From: Hevea brasiliensis
Lineage: Eukaryota > Streptophyta > Magnoliopsida > Malpighiales > Euphorbiaceae
Direction: 5' to 3'
Assembly: GCF_030052815.1 (NCBI RefSeq)
Contig: NC_079504.1
Location: forward strand, 99,383,969 to 99,447,968
Length of the DNA: 64,000 nt
The notes below the pieces were generated by a model. The model was not told the DNA's origin. It was given only the letters and a program-made list of their open reading frames with translations, and made no database searches. Below are positions 48,277-59,856 of the stretch, in pieces (the stretch's first letter is position 1; each line of letters starts with the position of its first letter). Both the position numbers and the translations under genes were made by a program.

Positions 48277-49928
48277 TTCATTAATATGCTCATCAGAAAC
48301 TCAAAATCCGAGCTTCATAATCCTGGATAGGGTTTTCTGCTAGGAGGTCAGCAATCACGCTACCTTTCACCGCTTTCCGGGTCATATAGACTATGTCATA
48401 TTGGGAGAGTATAACCTGCCACTTGGCTATCCTTCCTGGCACGAATGGGCTTTCGAATACATATTTGATAGGATCCATCCTGGAGATGAGCCATGTCTTG
48501 TGATTCAACATATAGTGCTTGAGGCGATTTGCTGTCCAGGATAGCGCGAAGTAAGTCTTTTCTAAGAAAGTGTACCTCGACTCACAATCATTGAACTTCT
48601 TACTCAGGTAATAAATAGCCCTCTCCTTTCGCCCAGATCATCATGTTGTCCCAACACACATCCCATCGAAGTTCTCACTGGATCGCCATATACGTGATAA
48701 GAGGCCTTCCTACCATGTGGGACCAATCGTGGTCTTGACAAGTATTGCTTGATCTTCTCAAAAGCCTCTTGGCAACCGAATCCCATTGGGTGGAGTTGTT
48801 CTTCCGAGTAGCTCGAAAATTGGCTCACTTTGGCAAAGTGAGATTGGAAATAAATCTTGAAATGTAGTTCAACTTTCCTAAAAATCGCGCACCTCCCTTT
48901 CGTTCTTGGGGATGGCATCTCTTGAATAGCTCAACCTTGTCCGATCAACCTCTATTCCTCTCGCTACTATGAATCCCAACAACTTTCCCGATCTAGCTCG
49001 AATATGCATTTGGCAGGTTGGTTTCAACTGGTATTTCCTGAGTCTCTCGAATACTTTCCTTAGTACCTGCACATGAGTTTCTTCTCCCCGGGATTTGATG
49101 ATCATATCATCCACATATACTTCCACCTCTTTATGCATCATATCGTGGAATAATGTGACCATTGCACGCTGGTAGGTAGCACCAAAGATTCTTCAATCCA
49201 AAAGGCATGACCCGATAGCAAAATACTCCCCATTGAGTGATGAAAGCAGTTTTATCCTTATCTTCCTCGTCCATCGGGATCTGATTATACCCTGATGCCC
49301 CATCAATACACGAACACCTGCCCAATCCCGCAGCATTGTCAACTAACACATCAATGTGAGGGAGAGGGAAATCATCTTTTAAGCTCGCTTTATTGAGATC
49401 CTCAGAATCGACGACACCCGAACTCTTCCGTCCTTCTTCATTACCGGGACCACATTAGCTATCCATTGGGGATATTTGACCACTTCCAGGAACCCAGCGT
49501 CATACTGTTTCTTGACTTCATCCCGAACTTTGAGCAGTGTGTCGGGATTCATTCTCCTTAACTTTTGCTTTACCGGGACTGTCCCTAGAATTAGGGGAAT
49601 TTTGTGCGTCACTATCTGGGGGTCCAAACCCACCATATCATCATAGCTCCAGGAAAATACGTCAAGGAATTCTTTAAGCAGACTGATCATATCTCCCAAT
49701 TCTTCACTCTCCACTACCTTGAGTTCCCTTTTTACTTCTTCTGTGCCTAAATTTATGGTGCGCGTTCCGTCTCCACAAGGCACGAGGGAGGGCTCATCCT
49801 TTTCACTGTCTTCTTGTGTAGGGTCTTCCTCAGAATCATTTGAAGTAATGGCAGTTATGGGGATTTCGAAATTAACCAGAGGAATCTCTGAATCTATTGG
49901 ATTATTAGGTGTAAATTGATGAATGGTC
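48277..49928 (-). pseudogene. Element C reverse transcriptase and first RNase H
   Basis: The minus strand starts at the intron acceptor (49928) with an acidic linker, then RT: VFSWSYDDMVGLDP, VKKQYDAGFL, NVVPVMKKDGRVR, then in another frame CIDGASGYNQIPM, TAFITQWGVFCYRVMPFGL and the catalytic VYVDDMIIKS at about 49115-49095. RNase H pieces follow (YHVYGDPVRTSMGCVLGQ; FVPGRIAKWQVILSQYDI). At least four frameshifts or stops occur (near 49378, 49165, 48900, 48600). All blocks are in the right order, so this is one decayed gene. Confidence 0.9.
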
Positions 49929-50103
49929 CTGAATGAATAAAAAAATGTATATTAAGGATGGAATTCAAAAGAAAGAGAGAATTGGATTTAAAATGCGCTA
50001 TTTAATTCATTAACGTTTGTGCCATAAGAAAAGGTCCATTTACAGTATTACACTTGTCACCATGGACAAAATGATCAAGTGTTGATAACCAAAGGTACTT
50101 TAC
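49929..50103 (-). other. Predicted 175-bp intron between protease and RT of C
   Basis: On minus the donor is TTCGA|GTAAAG and the acceptor is TTTTTATTCATTCAG|GAC. Unspliced, protease stops at TAA right at the donor. Spliced, the frame runs on through an acidic linker into RT. Ogre elements are known to separate protease from RT by a partly spliced intron, and position and phase fit that. Confidence 0.8.
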
Positions 50104-51202
50104 TCGAAATTGAGTACAGGGACGTCCTTGGTTGTCCAGTTGTTCAGCTCTTGCCCCTCAGTCATTGGCGAGACTAGGGCCTCATACAAGGAATCCAGTT
50201 GGATGACATCTATGGATGGATCATCGGGTGATTCTTCTGTGTTTGCCGGATGCTGAATGACCGGTTTAGTGAAGATCTCCGTGATTCTCGGGACTACCCT
50301 TCCTTTGCCCATTTTCTGATCGAACCTCTGATCCCGAAGTATTTTCCTCATCCAGAATCGCCCATCCATGAGGGCATCCTCCTCATATCCCAAACCACAA
50401 TAGCCTACCTTTTGAATAGCCGGTATGGGTTCCACAATTCCTTGCAAGGCAGTGCCTAGGCCTTTTCCCTCCTGATATCCATTCCTTGACATTACTTTGG
50501 CCACCATAGCCATAGCCCCTTCATTTCTGGTTTCTTGCAACTCAAGGGCCTGGAAAGAACTTTCCAACGACTCCTCGGCCGCTTCCACGTAAGGAAGTGA
50601 TTGTGGCTTGGTGACTAATAAGGCTTCTTCTCCTCTCACCGTGATGATTCTGCCATCCATGATGTATTTTATTCTCTGGTGCAGAGTTGAGGGAACGGCA
50701 TTGGCAGAATGGATCCAAGGCCTCCCCAACAACATAGTGTAGGCTGGCTCTATATTCATCACCTGGAATGTGACGCTGAAAGTGCATGCGCCAATCTAAA
50801 GTGGCAAGTCAATATCTCCCAACACTTCTCTCCTGGTACCGTCAAAGGCTCTTACCACCATAGCACTTTGACGTATATCCGATTGGTCAACTGGCAACCT
50901 AGCTAAGGTAGCGCTAGGGAGTACGTTGAGAGCTAACTGCTATCAATAAGTACCTTGGCTACTATACATCCCTTACACTTCACCGTTACATGTAGAGCCT
51001 TAGTGTGCCTTAAACTGCAGGTCTATCTCGCCCTCAGAAAGTAACAAAGCCGGATGCTGGATTTGTCCCACTATCTTCCCAAACCGCCTTGAGTGATTTG
51101 GGGCTCACAAAGGCCCGATCGAACTCTGCGAGGGGCTTGACGGTGCACTTCCGAGCTCAGGATCAGTGACAGCAGTGAAATTCGTGCAGGCGTCTTCCTT
51201 AA
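50100..51202 (-). pseudogene. Element C protease with G-patch domain
   Basis: Protease processes the polyprotein. The N-terminal part (about 51200-50790) is broken: KVLIDS is followed by a stop where the catalytic Asp loop should continue, then LPVDQSDIRQSAMVVRAFDG and GDIDLPL are visible. The open frame 50100-50762 holds YTMLLGRPWIHSANAVPSTLHQ (block cited in part), then a G-patch: AKVMSRNGYQEGKGLG, a Gly-rich nucleic-acid-binding motif found in some retroviral and Tat proteases. The frame ends exactly at the predicted intron donor. Confidence 0.85.
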
Positions 51203-53615
51203 CTATTCCACCACATCATACTCACTTTGTTTCATTATTTGAAGCAACAACTCCTCCTCTTCTTTATACATTGTAGGCTCTGCTTCCTCTGTCTTCTCTA
51301 CATCTTCTCCTGCATTCTTCGATGACTCTCCCACCTTTACTTTCCCTTTTCTCTTTTCTTTTTCTTTGTTACTGTAACACCTCCCACTACGAGTTATGAA
51401 CTCGACCTCTTGCTCAAGGGAGGAGGGCTTTGTGGCAGTGACGGGTTGGGGATCGATTTGGGGAGTAGCACTGATGGTAGGTCCAGCATAAGTCATCTGA
51501 AAGTGTGCGTGAGGAGTGAAACATGGCTTAGGAGGTGCCGGAGGTGAAGCAAGGCTAGGAGCCGGTATACTGCTCGACGCCCCTTGAGCGAAGACTTGGA
51601 AATTGTAGTTCCAAGGTATGGCGTGGGTGTTGGTAACAGGGAGCTGAGGAGGAGTTCGGATAACAGTTACTGGTGGTGAAGCTACTGGTGGAGAGAAGGT
51701 GATTCTGGGTTTGGAGGTAGAAGCATTCTGATTGTATCTAGTCGTGTTTACCCCCATACATCTTTGACCTCGCCTGGCATCTCAGAACCTTGAGAGACAA
51801 TAAGTTCCGAACTTCTTGCCTGAATCCCTCACAGCCCTGCAGCTCGTGATCAGCTGCCTCTCCATGATAAGGACACCCCGTATTCTCTTCCAATCCCGCT
51901 ACCTGAGGGTAGAGGTAGCCTTCCCTTGTTGCTAGAGCAAAAATTTCCTTAAAGTAAGGAACCAGCTTGTCTACTTCCAGCGTTGATCCTCCTTTATCAG
52001 GCTCTATCATATTTATACCACCGCCCGCATTATGGTTTGGCAATGGGTTCGAGGTAACATTGGGGAAGGAACCATTTCCCTCAATCTTCAACCACCCGTT
52101 TCTGATTAAAGCGTGCACTCTTCCCCTGAGTGCCCCGCAGTTATCGGTTGAGTGCCCTTGTGCCCCTCCATGGTATTCACAACGGGCAGTAGCATCATAC
52201 CACCTGGGGTATGGAGGCTAAATTGGATCTAGGAGAACTGGTACGATTTGGTTTATACCGACAAGGTATCGGTATATTTCACTGAGTGGGAGGGGGAGAG
52301 GTGGATCAGGGTTTCGTGGGGGTCTTGGGTTGTTTAGTGGTGGTCTTGATTGAGGAAGAGATGGTCTTGGTTGGTAATTTGTAGGCGGGGGATATTGTGG
52401 GCGGGGGTGTGGATAATTAGGGAAAGGAGGTGGAATATTGGCGACTGTTTGGCCATGAGGGGGAGGATATGGCCGGTAGTTATTTTGGGGAAGTGGGGAG
52501 TAATTATTCTGACGGGTGACGGAATGCACATCACCCTCCTTTTTCTTGCCAAAGCTGGCAGTCTTCTTTGCAGGGTTCTCAGCTGACTCCTGCAGTCGTC
52601 CCATTCTTAAGTTGGCCTCAATTCTCTCACCCGCCTGGATGATGTCAGAGAAGCTGTTGAAAGTGTTTCCAATCATCAAGTTGAAGTAGGGAGCCTTCAA
52701 AGTCTCGATAAATAGTGAACATAGTTCATTGTCGGTCACCGGAGGGTATACTTCCGCCGCCTTTTCTCTCCATCTCTGGGCATACTGCTTGAAACCTTCC
52801 CGGTCTTTCTGTGCCAAGTTCTGGAGGTCCCTCCTTGTGGGTGCCGCATCACAATTGAACTTATATTGCTTCAAGAAGGTATCAGCTAAATCCTTCCAGG
52901 AGTGCAGCTTGCTCCTGTCCAATTGTATGCACCATCTTAGAGCTGCTCCGGAGAGGCTCTCGTGAAAGAAGTGAATGAGAAGTCTGTCATCTTCTGTTAG
53001 GGCAGACATTTTGGCAATGTAGGTTGCCAGATGGATGCGGGGATCTGAGTTCCCGGTGTACTTGTCGAAATCCGGAACCTTAAATTTGGGTGGCACCACC
53101 ACATCTGGCACCAGTCTTAGTGACGCCACATCGACTGATCCATACATATTCAGCCCTTCAATTGCTCTCAATCTCTCCTCTAGAGCAGATAGTTTCTCAC
53201 TTTCTTTTGACTTATTTTCTCCCCCCACTGCGTGGAATACTCCCCCAGTTGGGAGATGAGGGGTGAAGTGAATGGGAGGGATCACATTTAAAGGGTATGG
53301 TTCGGTGTTTTAAATGGTTGGGTAATGAGAGTAAGGTAGGTCATTATTCGTAACTCGGATTGACAAGAATTGCCTGTCCGGGATGGGAGACTGAAAGGTA
53401 AAAGAAGTTGAAGCTTGGTGAGGATCATTTGTTGTAGGTGGTGGAGGAGGTAGTGATAGGCTAGGCTCTGCTGTGGGTTTATTCTGGGACATTTCCCTCA
53501 TTAGTCTCATGAGTTCTGAGACTTGATCTTTTAATTCAAAAACTTGCCCCTGTAGGTTCTGTACTTGTTCCTGATCTTCCATTATCTTCTTTGTCCGAGA
53601 TCTTGTTAAGTACAC
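51203..53615 (-). pseudogene. Element C gag and gag-protease linker
   Basis: A frame starting at 53615 has a short coiled coil, a Pro-rich linker and one in-frame TAA (53310). It continues (52218-53285) with a retrotransposon gag domain: FDKYTGNSDPRIHLATY, LIHFFHESLSGAALRW, DLADTFLKQYK and FKQYAQRWREKAAEV. After an in-frame TAG (52218-52220) comes a Tat-type zinc motif CEYHGGAQGHSTDNC. A frameshift near 51750 leads to a Pro/Ser-rich linker ending FITRSGRCYS... and KQSEYDVVE, where a TAG (51203) replaces Gln before the usual LRKTPARISLL. (Short blocks only.) Full domain order is kept. Confidence 0.9.
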
Positions 53616-54008
53616 TCGCTTGGGTTGAACCGTGTGCTTGATCAGACTTGCCTTGTTTGAAGCAATATTGATTTCCTGTAAGGAGTAAAAAAAAATTTTA
53701 AATGAACTTTGAATTTTGCTAAGGAATTAAAAGTCCTGGTCTGGACGAAGGATACAGTGGCATTTGAAAGCCAGGTTGAAATCTGTAAAAGGATAATCGC
53801 CCCAATTTTATCACGGCATCGCTCGATAGTCTGACTGTGAATGACTGGATTGAATGCGCATTTATGATACCTGTCTATATAGCGCATTCAATTTTCACAT
53901 AACCCTAGCGAGGGAATTCCTACGGGAGTCATATTATTCATTCACAAATTTACTAAACAATGATCCAGAAATCATTTCATTAACTGAATAATTTGTACAT
54001 CGTGTTTT
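53616..54008 (-). other. Spacer between ORF1 and gag of C
   Basis: About 390 bp with no convincing coding. An 81-codon frame (53642-53887) has no family features. It is probably the untranslated stretch or intergenic region before gag. Confidence 0.5.
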
Positions 54009-55901
54009 TTACATCGGTCTAGGTTCTGGGTGGTTTTTTATAATGAGATGACATTTCCTGAGATACTCATATAACCTTTCTTCTTGTTTGGCAGGATCGA
54101 ATGCTTTCAGAGCATACTCGGATTCAGGTAAGAGTTCTTGCTTTCCCTGTGCTATTGCTCTTTCCAGCTGGTCAACATTCTCTTTCAGTCCTTGATAGAG
54201 AGCAGCTTGTTTTTCTTTCTCTTTCCTTTCCTTAGCACACTCTTTCAAGATATCGTTAATGAGTAGTGCTTGTTCTCTTAATTCGACCTTCTTCTTTTTG
54301 TTTTCCTGTTTATACTCTTCAATGAGCATCTCTTGGTATTTCATCTTTTCCTGAAGCTTACTATTCTATACTTTCACTTCTTTTACCTCAGCTTGGAGAG
54401 AGTCTTTTTCCTTTTCCCACTGTTCCTCTTGCTCTTCGAACCCCATTCTTTCGGCCTTTGTCTCTTCCTTGAGCCTTCTCACTTTTCTTTTAAGTTTCTG
54501 CTGTTGGTCCTCCAACTGTTTTATCTGTTCTTGCAGTTGTGAGTTCTCGGTGTTTGCTTTTCGTAGTGAGTCGAGCAGACGATTATCAGCCTCTTCTAAT
54601 AGGATGTTTTGGAGAGGGTTATTGTCTTCAAATTCTGTAATTGAGTGTTCTCGGTCCCTGTCAGCTCTCCATTTAAGATAATCGCCCGAGGCACTTGGAC
54701 CTTTAGGCGATCTCTCGATCAAAGTAATGTTTTTCCAAGACTTGCGAGCCAGTTTCAATCCTTCGTCTTCCTTGAGCTCATGGTAGAAATGACTTAGGTG
54801 ATATTCTTCAATGTCGATTTTGGACTGTGTTGAGCCAAACTGCCTGATCACCAAGGCTGGAGTGTAACTTATATATCCGGTTACTCCGATTAGGGATACC
54901 GACTGATTACCTCCCGTACCGATCAAAACGGGTTGGCCTGACGTCCATAGCTTCCTCCAACAGTAATCATGGCTATTGAAACTCAAAATCCATTCCCACC
55001 ACTGCTGTTCATTCTTCGGACTGATTACCAACCGGGTCATCTTCTCGATGGGAGGCTGGTCAAGGTACCAAGTTAATCCCTTTGTCTCCGCAGGACACAT
55101 GTGACTGATAATCCAGAGGTATAGCAACTGAGAACAACACTTAATGGACCCTTTCCCCTGTTATCTGCAGTAGGTTAGGGTTAACAAGGTTTCCGCAAGA
55201 ATAGCCGGTATCGGATTGATCTCCTGCCTTTCTACCGTCCAGAATGCTTCCACCGCGCTGCAAGTTACGATTCCCAATGGTCCCGGGAACAAAATCAGAC
55301 CATAGATCCCCAAGGCGAGTGCCACTGAAGCTTGATTCCATTTTTTCTCTTGGAGGTACTGATCTAACCACTTCTGGAGATATGTCCAATACCAACCATG
55401 TGTGTTTCCTTTGACTGTTTCTTTTGACTTTGCCTCCTCTGAAGGAATACCCAACAAATGTGTTAATCGTTTCAGTGTCCTATGCTCAAGGTGTAGGTAG
55501 ATCCGATTCTGTGTTGAATAAGGGATCCCTAGTAATGCCCGATATTCTTCCATAGTGGGAATCAGATCAATATCATTGAAAGAGAATACCCCGTACTTAG
55601 GGTTCCAAACCGACAACATGGCTTTTAATGCCGGGATTTGGACCTTGACTCGCATTAAGGTTGCAATCCTCCCATACTTCTCTTCAAATCGTGCCTTGAC
55701 CTGGTCGGGAAGCAACCTCCATCCATTAGACAGGCCCTCGAGGCTGCTCATTCTGACTTCAATTCCATTCAGATCTAACGAAGGTAGTAAGCTAGCATGT
55801 GCCTTGGGAACATCATTTTGTGGGGGTACTGGAGTATGAGTCGATTTGGACCAAAGTTTAGCATTCTGAACTTCTTCTGCCGACTGACTAGAGGATGCCA
55901 T
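54009..55901 (-). pseudogene. Element C ORF1 (DUF7745-like plus coiled coil)
   Basis: An extra ORF before gag is typical of Ogre elements; its role is unknown. The first 246 codons (55161-55901) carry LPDQVKARFEEKYGRI, VWNPKYGVFSFNDIDLIPTM and EEYRALLGIPYSTQNR, which I recognise as the plant DUF7745-like domain. A frameshift near 55140-55180 moves the frame to 54366-55127, with an aromatic-rich part (GLTWYLDQPP, QQWWEWIL) and a long Glu/Lys/Gln coiled coil. An in-frame TAG (54366-54368) precedes the last 111 codons (54009-54344), also coiled coil. With one frameshift and one stop over 630 codons, it is the best preserved part of C. Confidence 0.8.
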
Positions 55902-56755
55902 GATAAATATGATGCCTATCCTTTACTGCACTCTTGGTTTGGTAATACCATGGAAAACTCGTTAGCAAGATAAATTAGGGTAATTTTGAATCATACTGTT
56001 GATAGGATGACACGTACACATTTATCAAAGTAGGAAAATGTGTAGGTGTTTTAGTAGAATTCAAGATTACCCTCACAAAAATGAATAAAAGGAAATTAAA
56101 GCAGAAAAGGATAAGAGTAAGTATGCCCCTTTTGTCCTATAATAGGGAGACTCCTGATACCGGACGAGCACTACCTATTTGGATAGTTCTATCTTACAAG
56201 GTAGCTTACTACGGCTTTCAGTTATCGTGATAGTTTAGCTCAGGGCCTAATTTTCTAAAAGCCACAGGTTCCCAAATTGCCTCATCAGAAACAAGAGAGC
56301 CCCATTCTACCCCATGATATTATCGGAAAATTCCACTGTATCACAAAGGAATAGAACAAGTTTCAACTTGAGCAGAAGCCTTCACGGATACTAACGGGGT
56401 AAAACCCACGGGTACCGCTACATGACCCCCTTCTATTTTCCTAAAAGGATAAGAAAGCCCGGGTATAGGGCTAAAGTGTGTGAGGACACCGTGTGAGTGT
56501 TCAGTGTGTGAAGGGACACCTTTACCTCTTCCCAATCCAGGGGGATTTTATTTTTCCATTTTTACTTTCTTTTTTTTTGAAACGAAGAGCACTGTAGGAA
56601 ACAAAACTGTAAAACAAGCAAAATAGTTAGCCGCAATAACAATAATTAACGAATGAGCCCATCTAACTATAATTTGATTGGACAAAATTAAATCTACTTT
56701 TGGACCACTAGACCGGGGTTAAGTCAGTCTTTGCTATTCTCCCGTTGAGTCGCTA
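55902..56755 (-). other. Element C 5' leader
   Basis: About 850 bp between the 5' LTR and ORF1 on minus. No coding features were seen; ORF 56341-56535 looks like chance. Near the LTR it holds the likely primer site (next entry). Confidence 0.6.
56738..56755 (-). promoter_or_regulatory. Possible primer binding site of C
   Basis: The minus strand directly after the LTR reads TAGCGACTCAACGGGAG. The GCGACTC core resembles primer sites I recall for Tat/Ogre elements (tRNA-Arg type), but I cannot confirm the tRNA match. Confidence 0.4.
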
Positions 56756-58951
56756 AGTCGCCGCAAGGGATTTTATGTCGCTCGACGAACCCTCACCGAA
56801 GTGGGAAAGAGTGAGGAGTCGCCACCTTAGTTTTGAGGGTAACTAAAGAAAACCATTTGTGAAGATAAATTGAAATAAAACCACTTCAAACCATAGATTC
56901 TAAGTTCGGGGTCCGTAAACGGGTGGGGAAGGTGTTAGGCACCCCACCTCGTCCCTTAATAAAGGTAAGTAGATTTAACTTTGCATTAGTTAGAAGGGCT
57001 TGAATGGACATGTTGATCCTTTTGACTTAAAGGAGCATTTGATTTTTTTTCACTAAATTTGGATCACCCAAATACAAAAGTAAATGAGACAACCTTAGTG
57101 AGTTACTATTGCAGGTTAAGAACTATTTTATTAAAATTTAATTTAAGACTTGTATGAGAACTCTTTTCCGAACTCTTTAATATTTATTAAAATTTTGAGT
57201 TGAGACCGGATAAGAACTCTCTTCCGGTCTCTATTAAGTATTTATTTAAATTTTGATTTGAGACCAGATAAGAACTCTCCTCCGATCCCTATTTAATTAA
57301 AGTTTGGAGTTGAGAATCGGATAAGAACCCTCTTCCGATCTCTTTTAAATTAACAGGAACCTTAATGGGATCTTTCCGATCTCCCAAATTTTAATTTTAG
57401 CTACATGTCATAAGGTCCTAAAGCTAAAGATTCTGGCGTTCTAAAGGTGCTGGGGATAAGGCTTTTTTTAACTAGTTGATATTTTGTGACTAAATAAGAA
57501 AAGCTGGAATAAATTTTGCTGACCTCCCCTAAGGTCACTTTACCAGTACCTATGAATGTCCGATCTATTCTGTTTCGTTTGCTTTGGCTTTATCCCACTT
57601 TATGGCATCTTGCCGAATTGCCGTTTACGTCAGCTTAACATTTTGGCTATTTTCCTAACGTATTATTCAGGCTCTCTCTCTTAAAAGAGACCCATAAGTT
57701 GCAGTTATCTATATTTTACCCAACCACTTACACGCTACTAGGAACCAGAAAATTTGCATTCAGAAACGACGAAGGTTAATAAAAAGATAGACTGATCACT
57801 AAAGAAATAAACTCGAGAGTAGCATTCTTTAAGGTTCTTTGACACTAAATGAACTTGGAGAGAATCACATGCATAAAAAGGACAAAGAGAATGCGAAAAG
57901 TAAACTAAACACTTAACAAAACGGCAATATGAGCTCTTACCTGTAAGGAGCCAAATCTATTGAAATGACTACGGGGTGACAAATAGTAATAAGACAGCGG
58001 ACTGATTAGCTTGAGGGCTGATGTTCTTTGTGAACTGAAGGATGCTTAGCTAAAATGCAATAAGATTAAGATAAAAACCGAGTGAAATGAAATTAAGCTT
58101 GGATAATGGGAATGAAGACAGATATGATAAAAGGCTGAGAGTGAGAGAGTGACCGGATAATGAACAAACTGAAAATGTAGAGTTCCAAGATTCAATCCTT
58201 TTTAAGAAAACACTTGAAAACTAGTTTCAAAAGTCTTTCTAATCAAAACTTCAAATTAGCAGTAACAAACCGAATCGAGTTTGAGTTCTTCCGCTATAAT
58301 AACTACCTCTCTTTTTGCCCGCCCTCAATGCTTTTTCATGCAGTATTTATAGGAATGGGTGCTCCCATGAAGGGTCGATTTACTTTGAGGAGATGAAGGG
58401 TCTGGATTTCGAAGGACATGATCAGATGTTCAGGAATTAAAGAGAATCAAAATGAATGGCTGAGATCACTCTTCAGAATGTTTGTCCTTTTCTTCTTTCA
58501 ATCCGACGGTCCCAAATCTTCTCGTCCGAAACGATCTGAGGGCTAAGAGCGAAAGACGATGGTATTGTCATCTTCTCTCTTGATCCAAGGGTTCCGGGTT
58601 TGTCCTTACAAGTGAGATCAATGGTGGGGATTGGGATGTATAGGACTGTCATGACATATCTTGGCACCTGTCAGCATTGCGGGCGATTCTTAGGCGTGCG
58701 GTGGAGATCTCGTCTGCAACGCTTTAACTACCTCGGCTCTGATTCTGACGACGGTTATTTGAGATTTGTCTTATTCCTTTTGTCTTCCGATCCCTCTTCT
58801 TGACATGCTCCTATTCCGATCTCTCATGCTAATCTCCCGTCTTCCGATCTATTATTCCGATCTCTCCTTTCTCGTCCGGTCTGGTCAAAGCATTAATTTC
58901 TCGATTCCCGAGGCGTCGCTTTTCGCCAAGAATAAATGCCTGTTTTCCCCC

Positions 58952-58959
58952 TATATATA
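58952..58959 (+). promoter_or_regulatory. TATA box, second copy (small ORF)
   Basis: TATATATA, the counterpart of 37857-37864, about 86 bases before the ORF at 59045. Confidence 0.5.
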
Positions 58960-59044
58960 CCCCTGACGACGGAGACATTTCCTTCATCTGATTTTTCTCT
59001 CTTCCTTCTTTCTTTTCCATTCTAATGCTCGTGTCGTTCCGGCC

Positions 59045-59278
59045 ATGATCGTGGTTTTTGATCCTTCTCCAATGGGCTTCCTTATTCCTCGACTGAAGAT
59101 TTACGACCCCGGTGATCGCATAACCTTGTCTGATGCTCCGCTGACCCTTGGCGGTTGCTTCCTCAAGTTCATTCGGCTTCTCTCCACATTGAGTGTTCCG
59201 ACAGCGGTTTCCTCCCACATTGGGTGTTCCGACAGCGGATTAAACTCCGATTGGCGACACCCTTGGGAGCAGTTATAA
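59045..59278 (+). CDS. Small conserved antisense ORF, second copy
   Basis: 77 codons starting MIVVFDPSPMG and ending HPWEQL, matching 37953-38186 with two or three residue changes near the end (for example Ser to Asn). Unlike the flanking sequence at 58190-58960, the ORF itself has no length change between the LTRs. No family is recognised. It may be a translated small ORF or only part of a leader. Confidence 0.35.
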   Translation: MIVVFDPSPMGFLIPRLKIYDPGDRITLSDAPLTLGGCFLKFIRLLSTLSVPTAVSSHIGCSDSGLNSDWRHPWEQL

Positions 59279-59692
59279 ACCTGGGACTCTTTAGATAGGA
59301 TGTCCCGCCGGTCTCTAGAGATCGCCCAAATGATGTAATCCTTCAATGTAATCAGATCTCTAGGGATCGCCCAAATGATGTAGTTAGACCTTTATTGTAA
59401 TCCGATCCCTAGAGATCGCCCAAATGATGTAATCCGATCTTTTGGAAATAAAAATCTTGTTTCTCCAATTATTGATTATTTTCCGATCTCTGATATATTT
59501 GTCCGATCTGATTCCTAACAAAACGACTCTTAACTAATCCTTCATTCAAGATATTCAACTTATTATGCCGATCTCCATTTAACCGATCTCTTTGGAATGT
59601 TTGAATATTTGAGAGAAGTGTCAGAACAGCTGGCGAGTCCCACCAATCGATGCGTTGCCTAGAGCCTCGTGAGCATTAAATGCTCGGACTAG

Positions 59693-59700
59693 TATAAATA
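59693..59700 (+). promoter_or_regulatory. TATA box of the PF04195-like gene, second copy
   Basis: TATAAATA, 157 bases before the ATG at 59857. It matches 38601-38608. Confidence 0.65.
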
Positions 59701-59856
59701 GGGGTGGGGGTTAGCTGGTTGTTCTCTCATTCTATTTTCAGTCCCCTGCTCACAACTTCGAAGTTCTCTCGTTTTCTCAAGTTCTTCCGACGCCGATCAG
59801 ACTCCGGTAAGGGCTTTGATCTTCTTTTTAGTTTAAGTTCTTTATTTCTTTTGAAA

